DNA from: Amycolatopsis sp. 195334CR
GTDB taxonomy: Bacteria > Actinomycetota > Actinomycetes > Mycobacteriales > Pseudonocardiaceae
Length of the DNA stretch: 64,000 nucleotides
NCBI RefSeq assembly: GCF_017309385.1
Contig: NZ_JAFJMJ010000002.1
Span: 3,027,472 to 3,091,471 of the forward strand
Direction: 5' to 3'
Positions 43,065 to 53,500 of the stretch are shown piece after piece (within the stretch, counting starts at the first letter, position 1; the number at the start of each line of letters is the position of its first letter). Below the pieces are notes generated by a model. The model saw nothing but the letters and a program-made list of their open reading frames with translations. It searched no databases and was not told where the DNA came from. A program made the translations under genes and the position numbers.

Positions 43065-44662
43065 GCGGTGTACCTGCCTCGCCCGTGCCCGCCGACCGCC
43101 GTCAGGTGCTGCCCGCGGGGCGCGGTGATGACGAGCACCGCCATGTCGTCGTGCGCGTTGCGGCCCGCCCATTCCGCGGCGAGCATCCGCACGCGTTCGG
43201 CCACCGCCTCGGCGGGCATGCCCGCGCATTCGGACAGCGTCCGGTGCAGCCGCTCCTCGCCGAACATGGTCTCCCCCAGCGGGCCGCCCTTGGCCTCGGT
43301 GATGCCGTCGGTGAACAGCAGGCAGCTCTCACCGGGCGCCAGGGTCAGCTCGGCGGTGACCGACTCGAGTTCCGGCAGTACCCCGATCACCGTGCCCATC
43401 GTGGGCACCTCCTCCACCTGTCCCGTGGTCCGCACCACCAGCGGCGCCGGGTGCCCGGCACTGGTCACGCGCAGCCGGACGCCGGGGCCGTCGCGGACCA
43501 CCGAGGCCAGCACGAGGGTGACGAACCGGGTGTCGCGGTTGTTCAGCAACGCGCCGTTGAGCAGGGTGAGCATCCGCCGGTGGTCCTCGGCGAGCGGCAG
43601 CAGCGCCTGCAGCGTGTTGCGGACCTTGCCGGTCAGCACCGCCGCTTCCAGGCCCTTGCCGCAGACGTCGCCGAGCACGGCCAGCGACTCCTCGCCCTCA
43701 CCGGCGGCCGGGTGCACGTCGTAGAAGTCGCCGCCGATGCGCTCGTGGTCCCGCGCGGCGCGGTACCCGCCGGCGAACTCCACCCCGGCCACCTGGTGCA
43801 CCACCGGCGGCAGCAGGTCGCGCATCAGCGTCTCGGTGATCGAGGTCTGCTCGGCGAACAGCCGGGCGGCCGACATCGCCGCCCCGGCCCGTGCGGCGAA
43901 CAGCCGGGCGAAGATTTCCTCGGAGTCCGAGAACCCCTGGTGCTCGCGGCGGCGCACCAGGATCAGCGCACCGGCGGGCACGCCCTGGCCCGGCAGCGGG
44001 GTGACCACGATCGAGCCGATCTCGTCCACCCCCTCCGGGCGCAGCCAGTCCGGCGCCGACCGCGGGTCGATCCACCGCGAGGGCACGGGCGGGAAACCCT
44101 GCAGCGCCTCGCTCAGTCCGGGCACCTCGTCGGGGTTGACCATCAGCTCGGAGTGCTCGGCCTTACCGCCGCGCACGCAGCTCACCACCGGGAACCGGCG
44201 CTTCGCCGCCGGGGCGATCACCATCGCGGCGTCGGCGAGGTACCGCGCGGTCAGCTCCGCGGTGACCGCCATGCAGCGCTTGAGGTTGAGCGAGGAAAGC
44301 AACGCGTTCGACGCCTCGCTGAGGAAGGCAGCGCGTTCGCGTTCGAGCCGGAGCTCGTCGCGGACCAGCCGGACGTCGGTGTCCTCGACCAGCCACCAGC
44401 TCACCCGGTCGTCCCCGACGCGGACCGCGTGCGCGGTGTACCCCTGCCCACCCACCGGCCCGGACACCGCGGGCCCGGCCGGATCCGCCTCGGCGAGCCA
44501 TTGCGGCAACCCGGTTCCCGCACGCGAGAACAGCAGTTCCGCCGCTTCGTTCATGCCGTCGAGCCGCCCGTCGGCCGTGGTCAGCACGGCCGGGTAGGGC
44601 GCGGCGACCCACGCCAGTTCGGGGTACGGCGCTCTCGCGACGGGGGACTCCTGCTTCTCCAT
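43061..44662 (-). CDS. SpoIIE-type PP2C phosphatase with PAS and GAF-like sensor domains
   Basis: A 533-residue sensor phosphatase. Residues 15-110 resemble a PAS domain (YPAVLTTADGRLDGMNEAAELLF). A short coiled segment (about 112-140) and a GAF-like region (about 145-290) follow. The PP2C domain occupies about 315-525: YRAARDHERIGGDFYDV, AVLGDVCGKGLEAAV, CLLFTDGITEAKGG and GRNAHDDMAVLVI, with all metal-binding Asp residues. It should dephosphorylate the STAS proteins of the same operon. ATG 44662 is used; upstream sequence in frame is not protein-like. No anti-sigma kinase is encoded in this locus. Confidence 0.9.
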   Translation of the reverse strand: MEKQESPVARAPYPELAWVAAPYPAVLTTADGRLDGMNEAAELLFSRAGTGLPQWLAEADPAGPAVSGPVGGQGYTAHAVRVGDDRVSWWLVEDTDVRLVRDELRLERERAAFLSEASNALLSSLNLKRCMAVTAELTARYLADAAMVIAPAAKRRFPVVSCVRGGKAEHSELMVNPDEVPGLSEALQGFPPVPSRWIDPRSAPDWLRPEGVDEIGSIVVTPLPGQGVPAGALILVRRREHQGFSDSEEIFARLFAARAGAAMSAARLFAEQTSITETLMRDLLPPVVHQVAGVEFAGGYRAARDHERIGGDFYDVHPAAGEGEESLAVLGDVCGKGLEAAVLTGKVRNTLQALLPLAEDHRRMLTLLNGALLNNRDTRFVTLVLASVVRDGPGVRLRVTSAGHPAPLVVRTTGQVEEVPTMGTVIGVLPELESVTAELTLAPGESCLLFTDGITEAKGGPLGETMFGEERLHRTLSECAGMPAEAVAERVRMLAAEWAGRNAHDDMAVLVITAPRGQHLTAVGGHGRGRYTA

Positions 44663-44845
44663 CAGTCGGGGTACGCGCGGCGCACCCGTCACCTCACACC
44701 TCTGCTCGATTCGACGCCCCGGCTCGAGCGTTCCGCACCCGCGGACCGGACGCAACCCGGCGGTCAGCCCAGCGTAACCGTGCGGTGGTGGGACCAGCTC
44801 GGCCAACCCCCGTCCGGCTTGCCGGTGGCGCATATCATCTTGCCC

Positions 44846-45406
44846 ATGACGCACAGCGACAGCGAGCTGGACGGCCTCGTGCGCCAGCGGATCCGCGCCC
44901 TGCGGGTGGCGCAGGGCTGGTCGCTGGACGAGCTGGCCGCCCGCGCGGGGCTCAGCCCGTCCTCGCTCAGCCGGATCGAGACCGGGCGGCGGCGCCTGGC
45001 CCTCGACCAGCTCGTCACCCTGGCCCGTGCCCTGGACACCTCACTGGACCAGCTGGTCGAGACCGATACGGAGGACGTGGTCTCCTCCCCCGCGATCGAC
45101 GCGCCCCGCGGGCTGATGCGGTGGCCGATCAAGGCCGATCCCGGGATGACCGTGGTGCGCCAGCGCATGACGAGCCCGCCGCCGGACCAGCCTTCGCGGC
45201 TGCGCGCGCATCCCGGCCGCGAGTGGCTCGTGGTGCTGTCCGGCACCGCGGTGCTGCTACTGGGCGGCCGGCGGCTGCGGGTGGAGACCAACCAGGCCGC
45301 CGAGTTCCCGACCATGCTCCCGCACGCGATCGGGGCCGAGGGTGGCCCCTGCGAGATCCTCGGCATCTTCGACCGGGACGCCCGCCGCGGCCACCGCGGC
45401 GATTAG
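44846..45406 (+). CDS. XRE-family regulator with C-terminal cupin
   Basis: A 186-residue regulator: residues 10-68 form the Cro/C1 helix-turn-helix (RIRALRVAQGWSLDELAARAGLSPSSLSRIETGRRRL). Residues 95-180 are a cupin (HPGREWLVVLSGTAVLLLGGRRLRV and ATMLPHAIGA-like segment). Such proteins often control amino-acid or polyamine catabolism. It diverges from the phosphatase operon and is convergent with the oxidase gene; which one it controls is unclear. Confidence 0.9.
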   Translation: MTHSDSELDGLVRQRIRALRVAQGWSLDELAARAGLSPSSLSRIETGRRRLALDQLVTLARALDTSLDQLVETDTEDVVSSPAIDAPRGLMRWPIKADPGMTVVRQRMTSPPPDQPSRLRAHPGREWLVVLSGTAVLLLGGRRLRVETNQAAEFPTMLPHAIGAEGGPCEILGIFDRDARRGHRGD

Positions 45407-45611
45407 GGACTTTGCGCGCTCGTGCGTTCGCGCGCCCTTCACCGTGATGAGCTGGCCCGTTTCCGGCAGGGTGCCGTCGAGTGCTGGCAGAACGGGACCG
45501 GCGGCTCCCACGATTCCGGCCGGGTTCCCGACGAGCCGGGGCAGTTCGTTCCCGGCTCGTTCGTGGGGGCCGACGACGCGGGACAAGCAGGCCGCACGGA
45601 CGTTGCCGGCA

Positions 45612-46787
45612 CTACTGCTCACCCAGCTTGACCGGCCGGCCGACGGCCGGGAGATCAGCCCGCCGCACGCCGGTGAGTCGGCTGGGGCGGAAGGGTTCCA
45701 GTAGTTCCTGCGCTTCACCGGTGAGGATTTCGGTGGCGACCAGCCGGCCCAGCAGCGGCGCCAGGGTGATGCCCCCGTGCGAGGCCAGGCAGTAGGTCCG
45801 CGGGTGCTCCGGCGGGTAACCCGCGATGGGGTGACCGTCGGCGGGCAGGGCGCGGAAACCCACCCGGAAGTCGATTTCCGGGGCCTGTCCGGGATCGGGC
45901 AGCAACGCGGTGAGCCGCCGGGTGATCGTGGTGGCGATCTCGCCGCCGGGAGCGGGCGGCCGGGCCGGGTCGACCTCCGGGTTCAGGTCGAGTGCCTGCA
46001 CCACGGCGGGCAGGCCCGCGCCGGGCCGCAGGTTCAGGCCCGGGGTGTGGACCACGCAGCCGAGGTCGAGCGCGCGGACGTACCCGAGCAGGCCGACGAG
46101 CGGGGATCCGCGGCCGGTGTCGGTGATCATCGGGAGGTCGATGCCGGAGTGGGCGGCGAGGTCGCCGGTCCACCGCCCGGTGGCCAGCACCACCTGGTCG
46201 GCGGTGTGCACGGTGCCGTCGGCCAGCGTGACCGACGCACCGTCGGACGGCGTGACCGAAGCACCGTCGCTTGTGGACACCACCTCCCCGATCGACAGCA
46301 CCGCGCCGTGCCGGACCGCGTCGGCCAGCAGGTTCTGCACCAGGCGGTCCGGGCGGACGTAGCCCTCGGCGGGGAAGTGCGCGATCGCCGTGGTTTCCTC
46401 GGGGATCCGGAGCCCGCGCACCAGGGGCGCCGCCTCCGCCCGGGTCACCCAGCGCGCCGGATATCCCAGCCCCCGCAAGCGTTCCACGTTCTCCGCCAGC
46501 CACGGCTCGCTGTCGGCGTCGGCGAACTGCACGCCGCCACTGCGGAAGTACGCGGGTTCGCCGGGCAATTCCCGGGCGAGTTCCTCGTGCTCGGCCATGC
46601 CCGCCAGGTTCAGCCGGTAGTAGTCCGGATCCGGTTTGCGGTTGGCGTTGGTCCAGGCGAAGGTGGTCGAACTGGTACCGGCGCCCGGCCCCCGGCGGTC
46701 CAGCAGGAGGACTTCCGCACCGGCCAGGGTCAGCGAGCGCGCGACGCCGGTGCCGAGCACCCCGGCCCCGACCACGATGACCTTCAT
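45612..46787 (-). CDS. DadA/DAO-family FAD-dependent oxidoreductase
   Basis: A 391-residue DAO-fold enzyme: MKVIVVGAGVLGTGVARSLTLAGAEVLLLDR binds FAD. RSGGVQFAD, VVLATGRWTG and the C-terminal ALPADGHPIAGYPPEHPRTYCLASHGGITLAPLLGRL complete the family pattern. It should oxidise an amino acid or related amine. A short tandem copy (SDGASVTP, SDGASVTL; DNA 46227-46250 and 46251-46274) sits in a surface loop. It is preceded by a GntR gene on the same strand, 23 bases apart, which probably regulates it. Confidence 0.88.
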   Translation of the reverse strand: MKVIVVGAGVLGTGVARSLTLAGAEVLLLDRRGPGAGTSSTTFAWTNANRKPDPDYYRLNLAGMAEHEELARELPGEPAYFRSGGVQFADADSEPWLAENVERLRGLGYPARWVTRAEAAPLVRGLRIPEETTAIAHFPAEGYVRPDRLVQNLLADAVRHGAVLSIGEVVSTSDGASVTPSDGASVTLADGTVHTADQVVLATGRWTGDLAAHSGIDLPMITDTGRGSPLVGLLGYVRALDLGCVVHTPGLNLRPGAGLPAVVQALDLNPEVDPARPPAPGGEIATTITRRLTALLPDPGQAPEIDFRVGFRALPADGHPIAGYPPEHPRTYCLASHGGITLAPLLGRLVATEILTGEAQELLEPFRPSRLTGVRRADLPAVGRPVKLGEQ

Positions 46788-46810
46788 CGGAGCTCCTTTC
46801 GAAGTGGTGG

Positions 46811-47512
46811 CTACGCGGGGAACTCGACGAAGAACTCGGCGGTACCCGGGCGGATCAGGGCGGTGACCACCTCGATCGCGGTCCCGTCGGGCGCACGCAG
46901 TTCGCGGCGCCGCCGCAGCGTCGGTGTCCCGGCCTCGCTGTGGAGCAGTTCGGCGTCGTGCTCGTCGAGCACCACGGGGTCCAGGTAGACCCGGATGCGG
47001 TCGAGCGCCACCCCGCGGTCACGCAGGTACGGCAGCGAGACGAGGTCCGCGAGGTCCTCGTTCAACAGCTCGGGCGCAGCGGAGAACAACACGACGTGCC
47101 GCTCGATGGTGCGCGGCTGGTCCTGGAGGTCCAGCTTGCGCCGCACCAGTTCCACCACCGCGGTGTCCGCGTCGGCCCCGGGCAGGGCGAGCACGGCGTC
47201 CCCGGACCGGACGATCCGGGCCGAGAGGACCTCGTGCCGCCCCGGCACGCCCTTGACGTGCGTTTCCGGCGAGGCGTAGCTGAGCAGGTTGATCTGCCGG
47301 CGCACGTCCGCGACGAACGTGCCCTGGCGCCGCCGCCGCACGGCCAGCCCCGCGTCGGCCAGGTCGTTGAGCACCCGCTGAGCCGTCGCGCGGCTGACCC
47401 CGTACTGCTCGCACAACTCCATCTCGGTCGGCAGCTTCGCGCCCGGAGCCAGCTTGCCCGCGTGGATCCGGTCCTCGAACTCCCGCCTGATCGTCTCGTG
47501 CAGCGTCGGCAT
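46811..47512 (-). CDS. GntR-family (HutC type) transcriptional regulator
   Basis: A 233-residue GntR regulator. Residues 4-70 form the winged helix (LHETIRREFEDRIHAGKLAPGAKLPTEMELCEQYGVSRATAQRVLNDLADAGL). Residues 85-230 form a UTRA ligand domain. ATG 47512 is used; longer frames are not protein-like. It lies 26 bases after the NRPS stop and 23 bases before the DadA-like gene, so it may be read through from the NRPS or control the oxidase. Confidence 0.92.
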   Translation of the reverse strand: MPTLHETIRREFEDRIHAGKLAPGAKLPTEMELCEQYGVSRATAQRVLNDLADAGLAVRRRRQGTFVADVRRQINLLSYASPETHVKGVPGRHEVLSARIVRSGDAVLALPGADADTAVVELVRRKLDLQDQPRTIERHVVLFSAAPELLNEDLADLVSLPYLRDRGVALDRIRVYLDPVVLDEHDAELLHSEAGTPTLRRRRELRAPDGTAIEVVTALIRPGTAEFFVEFPA

Positions 47513-47538
47513 TTTTAGACCGTACAAAACTCCAATTG

Positions 47539-50500
47539 TCAGGTCAATAGCGCTCGCAGGGCCGTGCCGATCGCCTCGGCGGGCTCCGGCTGGAGCATCC
47601 ACTCGTGCTCGGCGTCCACCTCGTGCACGTCGACGTCGCCGGTGACGTGCGGCCACCAGGCCACCGCCGGATCACCGTGCGGCCGCTCGCCCGCCGCGGC
47701 GAAGAAGACCAGGTCACCGCGGAAGATCCCGGGCACGTACTCCTGCTGGAGCCGCGGGTTCACCACGAGGCAGGCGCGGATGCCGCGCAGCATCTCGTCG
47801 TCGACCAGGAGGCCGGCGGAACCGCCGGTCTCGCGCAGGTGCGTGGTCGCTTCCTCGTGGGTCACCGCCGCGTCCGGCTCGGCACCGGGCGCGGCGACCA
47901 GCAGCCGGAGCACGTCCTCCTCGCTGATCTCCGGCATGTCCACGCCCTTGAGCAGCTCCGGGGGCGCCGCGTCGAGCATGACCAGCAGTTCGACCTCCTC
48001 CCCGCGCGCCTGGAGTTCGGTGGCCATCGCGTGCGCGGCCACCCCGCCGAACGACCAGCCGAGCAGGCGGTACGGCCCGGTGGGCTGCACGGCCCTGACC
48101 TCATCGAGGTAGTCCAGCACCATCTCCCGCACCGTCGCCGGGGCCTGCTTCCCGGTGAGCGAGCGCGCCTGGATGCCGTACACCGGCACGTCCGGGTCGA
48201 GGTGCGGCACGAGGCTCGCGTACGACCAGCTCATCCCACCACCGGGGTGGATGCAGAACAGCGGCGTCGCGCTGCCCGTCGACCGCAGGGGCAGCAGGGT
48301 TTCGAGCGCCCGCCCGCTCCCGCCCGTGGCCAGTTGCCGCGCGAGCCCGTTCACCGTGGGCGCCTCGAACAACGCGCGCACGCCCAACTCGACCTCGAAC
48401 GCGGCACGGACGCGGGCGATCAGCCGGGTGGCCAACAGCGAATGCCCGCCCAGGTCGAAGAAGCTCTCGTTCGTGCCCACCTCGGGCAGCCCGAGGACCT
48501 CGGCGAACAGCTCGCACAGGGTCTGCTCGGTGGCGGTACGCGGGGTGCCGCGCGTGTCACCGCGCCCGAAGTCCGGTGCGGGCAGCGCACGCCGGTCCAC
48601 TTTCCCGTTCGCCGTCAACGGCAGCGCGTCGAGCACCACCACCGAGGACGGCACGAGGTACTCCGGCAGCCAGCCGGCCACGAACGAACGCACCGCACCC
48701 GCCAGCGCGCCGACATCGTGCCTGGCCGCCGGGCTGTTGGTGAACGCGCCGGGAGAGAACTCCCCGGCGGGTTCCGGAACCGCGGGCGGGATTACGGGCA
48801 GATCGGCCCGCACGCAGACCACGTCGAACTGCTCGGGGACCGCCGACCAGGTGGCCATCGCCCGGTACCCGTGCCGGGCCACCGTTTCGGCCAGTTCGTG
48901 GGGGTCTGCCGCGTCGCGGTCCGCGGCCCGTGCTCCCGCGACCGAGCCGCCTTCCCGGAGCACGCCGTACGCGGCGGCTTCCCGTGCCAAGCGGCGGTTC
49001 GGGATTCCTTCCACCCGCAGCACTTCCGGCCCGGTACCCAGGTGCCGCACCAGTTCCTCGGCGCACTCCCAGCGCGCGACGGTCACGTCCCGATCGGCGC
49101 CCGGCCGGGTGTGCAGGACGACGTCGTAGCGGTACCGGGTCAGTTCGTTGTGGTGCGCTCCGGCTTTGAGCCGGACCTCGGCCGCCGCGAAGCCGGGCAC
49201 GTGCGCGGCCAGCGCGGTGAAGAACGCGGGATCGACCAGGAGTTCCTTCTCCCGCAGCAACGCCTGTTCCGCGGCACTGAGCACGTTCTCCGCGCCTTGG
49301 TGCAACTGCACGGCGGTGTGGAAGCAGCGGGCGAGTTCCCGGTTCCGCACATCCCCGACGAACACCACCCCACCCGGCGCGAGCAAGCGCACCACAGACC
49401 GCAGGACCTCCGCAAGGTAATCGGCGTGCGGGAAGTACTGCACCACCGAGTTGATCACCACCACATCGAAGTGACCCTCGGGCAAACCGGTGACCTCGTC
49501 AGCAGGTTGGCAACGCAGTTCCGTGTGCCTTGCCAGATCCGGCCGGTCCGCGACCTGACCCCGGAGCCGGTCGACGACCTCCGGGGAGAAGTCGGTGGCC
49601 CAGTAGCTCTCACACCCTGGCGCGATCTCGCTCAGCAGCAAGCCCGAGCCCACGCCGATCTCCAGCACGTTCCGCGGCTCGAAGTCGAGGATCCGGCGAA
49701 CCGTCTCGTCCCGCCACTCGCGCATTTCCGGGAGCGGGATCGGCTCGCGTGTGTAGCTGCTGTTCCAGCCCGCGAAGTTCGTGCCGAGCGGCAGTTCGTC
49801 CACAGTGGAATACAGCTCGTCGTAGACCTCCTGCCAGTCCTGGACCTGCTGTTCCTCGAACGCACCGGCCTCGTCCGGGGCGGGCACCACGTAGCCGATC
49901 AGCCGTTTGTCACCCGAGGAGTCCTCCCGCGCGACCACCACCGCCTGCGCCACCGCCTCGTGCCGCACCAGCGCCGCCTCGACCTCACCGGGTTCGACGC
50001 GGAAACCCCGCACCTTCACCTGGTCGTCGACGCGGCCCAGGAACTCCAGCTCACCGTCGGCACGCCACCGCACCACGTCCCCGGTCCGGTACGCCCGCCG
50101 CCCCGGGGCGAACGGATCCGCCACGAACCGCGACGCCGTCAGCCCGGCCCGGCCCGCGTACCCGCGCGCGACCCCGGCGCCCGACACGTACAGCTCACCC
50201 GGCACACCCACCGGTACCGGCTGCAGGGCCGCGTCCAGCACGTACGCCGCACGACCGGCGATCGGCCGTCCGATGGGGACGGTGTGCCCGAGTTCGCCGA
50301 TCCGGTGCGCGGTGGCGAAGGTGGTCGTCTCCGTCGGCCCGTATCCGTCGACCACCTCCAGGCCGGGGCACGCCGCGAGCACGGCCCGCACCGAGTCCAC
50401 CGGGACCACGTCACCACCGGTCCACACCTCACGCAGCCCGGCAAGGCACTCCGGCGCCTCCTCCGCGACCACCCGGAACAACCCGGCCGTCAACCACATC

Positions 50501-53500
50501 GCGGTCACCCCGTGCCGGGCCACGGCGGCCGCGATCCCGGCCGGGTCCAGCCGACGCTCCGGCGCGATCACCACTGTGCGACCGCCCAGCAACGTCGCCC
50601 ACAGCTCGTAGGTGAACGCGTCGAACGTCATCGGCGAGTGCAGCAGCACGCGCTCGTGCCCAGCGAACCTCGGCTCGGCCGCCAGCGTCACCACGTTGGC
50701 GTGCGAGGTCGCCACGCCCTTCGCTCCCCCGGTCGATCCGGAGGTGTAGATGACGTAGGCCTGGTTCGACGGCGACAACGCCACCTCGACCGGACTCGCG
50801 TCCAGCTCGCCGGAATCCGCCGAGGTCAAGGTCAGCAGGGGTTCGGTGTCGCGCAGCATGAACTCGACCCGCTCGGCCGGGTAGTCCGGATCGATCGGCA
50901 GGTACGCACCACCGGCCTTGAGCACCGCCAGCATCGCCACCACCAGTTCCGGTGACCGCGGCAAGGCCAGCGCCACCACCCGCTCCGGCCCGACACCGCG
51001 GGCGATCAGCGACCGCGCGAGCCGGTTCGACGCCGCGTCCAGTTCGCCGTAGGACATCGACTCGGCCCCGAACACCAGCGCGGTGGCCTCCGGTGCCTGC
51101 CGGGCGAACACTTCGGGGATCGTGGCTTCGGCGGTGTCGCGCGCGGCCACGTTGAACTCCGCCAGCAGCCGCGCGCGTTCGTCGGCGCCGAGCAGATCGA
51201 CCGAGCCGACGCGCCGGTCCGGCTCGTCCGCGACCGCCGCGAGCAGGCGTTCCAGCCTGGCCAGCAGGGATTCCACTGTGGACCGGTCGAACACGTCGGT
51301 GTTGAACTCCACCACGCCTTCCAGGTGCTCGACGCCCCGGCCCGCCACCACGTGCACGGACAGGTCGAACTTCGCCGTACCGGCACCGAGGAACTCGTGC
51401 GCGGCCGTCAGCCCGGGCAACTGCACCGCACCGGCGGGCATGTTCTGCCAGCCGAGCATGACCTGGAACAACGGCTGGTGGGCCAGCGAACGCTCCGGGT
51501 TCAGGATCTCCACCAGGTGCTCGAAGGGCACGTCCTGGTGCGCGTACGCCTCCAGGCTGCGTTCCCGGACCTGGGCCAGGAGCTGGCGGAAGGTCGGGTC
51601 GCCGGAGGTGTCCGTGCGCAGGACCAGCGTGTTCACGAAGAACCCGACGAGGTCGTCCAGCGCCTCGTCCGTACGGCCCGCGATCGCGGCACCGATCGGG
51701 ATGTCCGTCCCCGCGCCGAGCCGCGAGAGCAGCGCCGCCAGCGCGGCGTTGACCACCATGAAAAGGCTCGCCCCGCTCTCCCGCGCCACTTCCTCCAGCC
51801 TCGTGCGCAGTCCGGCGGACCATTCGAACGGCACGGTTTCGCCCGCGTAGGACGGGCTCCGCGGGTGCGGCCGGTCCATCGGCAGGGTGATCCGCTCCGG
51901 CAGGTCCGCCAGCCGCTGCCGCCAGTACGCCACCTGCGCGGCGCTCTCGCTGTCCGCGTCGTCCGGGTCACCGAGCACTTCGCGCTGCCAGAGCGTGTAG
52001 TCCGCGTACTGCACCGGCAACGGCGCCCAGGCCGGTGCCCGCCCCGCACACCGGGCTTCGTAGGCCGAGCTCAGATCGCTCCACAAAGGACGAAGCGACC
52101 AGCCGTCCCCGGCGATGTGGTGCACAACGACAACCAGTACGTGCTCCTCCGGCCCGACGCGGAACAGGGCCGCGTGCAGCGGGATCTCGGTTTCGAGGTC
52201 GAAGACGTGCCGGGCGGCCGCCGCCAGGTCCGGGTCCTCGGTGACCGCCAGCGCGGGCTTCACCTCGTCCAGCACCAGCTGCCGCGGCACGCCGTCGACC
52301 TCCGGGAAGACCGTGCGCAGGCTTTCGTGCCGCGCCACCACGTCACCCAGTGCGGCCTCCAGCGCGGCGACGTCCACCACACCGGTCAACCGCAGCGCCA
52401 ACGGGATGTTGTAGGTCGGCGACGGGCCTTCCAGCCGGTTGAGGAACCACAACCGCGCCTGCGCGAACGACAACGGCACGACCTCCGGCCGGTCGGCCCG
52501 CGCCAGGGTCACGCGTGCGGCACCGGCTCCGGTCAGCCGCCGCGCCAGCGCACCCACGGTGGGTGCCTCGAACAGCGCCCGCACCCCCAGCTCCACCCCG
52601 AACGCGGTCCGCACCCTGGCCACCAGGCGGGTGGCCAGCAGCGAGTTCCCGCCCAGGTCGAAGAAGCCGTCCTGGGTGCCCACCGACGGCACGCCGAGCA
52701 CCTCGGCGAACGCCACGCACAGCAGGTGCTCGGTGGCGTTCCTCGGTTCCCGCCAGTCCCCGCCGAACTCCGGCGCGGGCAGGGCACGCCGGTCGAGCTT
52801 GCCGTGTGCGGTCAACGGGAACTCGTCGAGCGGCACCACCGCCGACGGCACCAGGTGGTCCGGCAGCCGTTCGGCGAGGAAGGCCCGCACGTCCGCCGGA
52901 TCGACCTCGGCCGGGACCACGTAGGCGACCAGCCGCTTGTCGCCGGGACGGTCCTCGCGGGCGACCACCACCGCCTGCGTCACGGTTTCGTGGCGGGTGA
53001 GCACGGCCTCGACCTCGCCGGGCTCGATGCGGAAACCGCGCACCTTGACCTGGTCGTCGCCGCGGCCCAGGAATTCGAGTTCGCCGTCGGCGCGCCAGCG
53101 CACCACGTCGCCGGTCCGGTACATGCGGCCCGGTGCGAAGGGGCAGGCCACGAACCGCGAGGCCGTCAACCCGGCCTGGCCCAGGTAGCCCCGGGCCTCC
53201 CCCGAACCCGCGATGTACAACTCCCCCGGCACCCCGGCCGGGACCGGCCGCAGGGCGGCGTCCAGCACGTAGACCCGCCGCCCGGCGATCGGCCGTCCGA
53301 TCGGGACGGTGGTCTCCGGTGCACCGATCCGGTGGGCGGTGGCGAAGGTGGTCGTCTCCGTCGGGCCGTATCCGTCCACAATGGTCAGCTCCGGGCAGGC
53401 CACGGCCACCCGGCGCACGGACTCCACCGGCACCAGGTCACCACCGGTCCACACCTCACGCAGACCCGCCAGGCACTCCGGCGCCTCCTCGGCGACCACC

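Noticed and set aside
45407..45611. Possible small gene or decayed fragment between the XRE-cupin and DadA-like genes
   Set aside because: No frame has a convincing start, ribosome site or recognisable motif. I see no gene in this 205-base gap.
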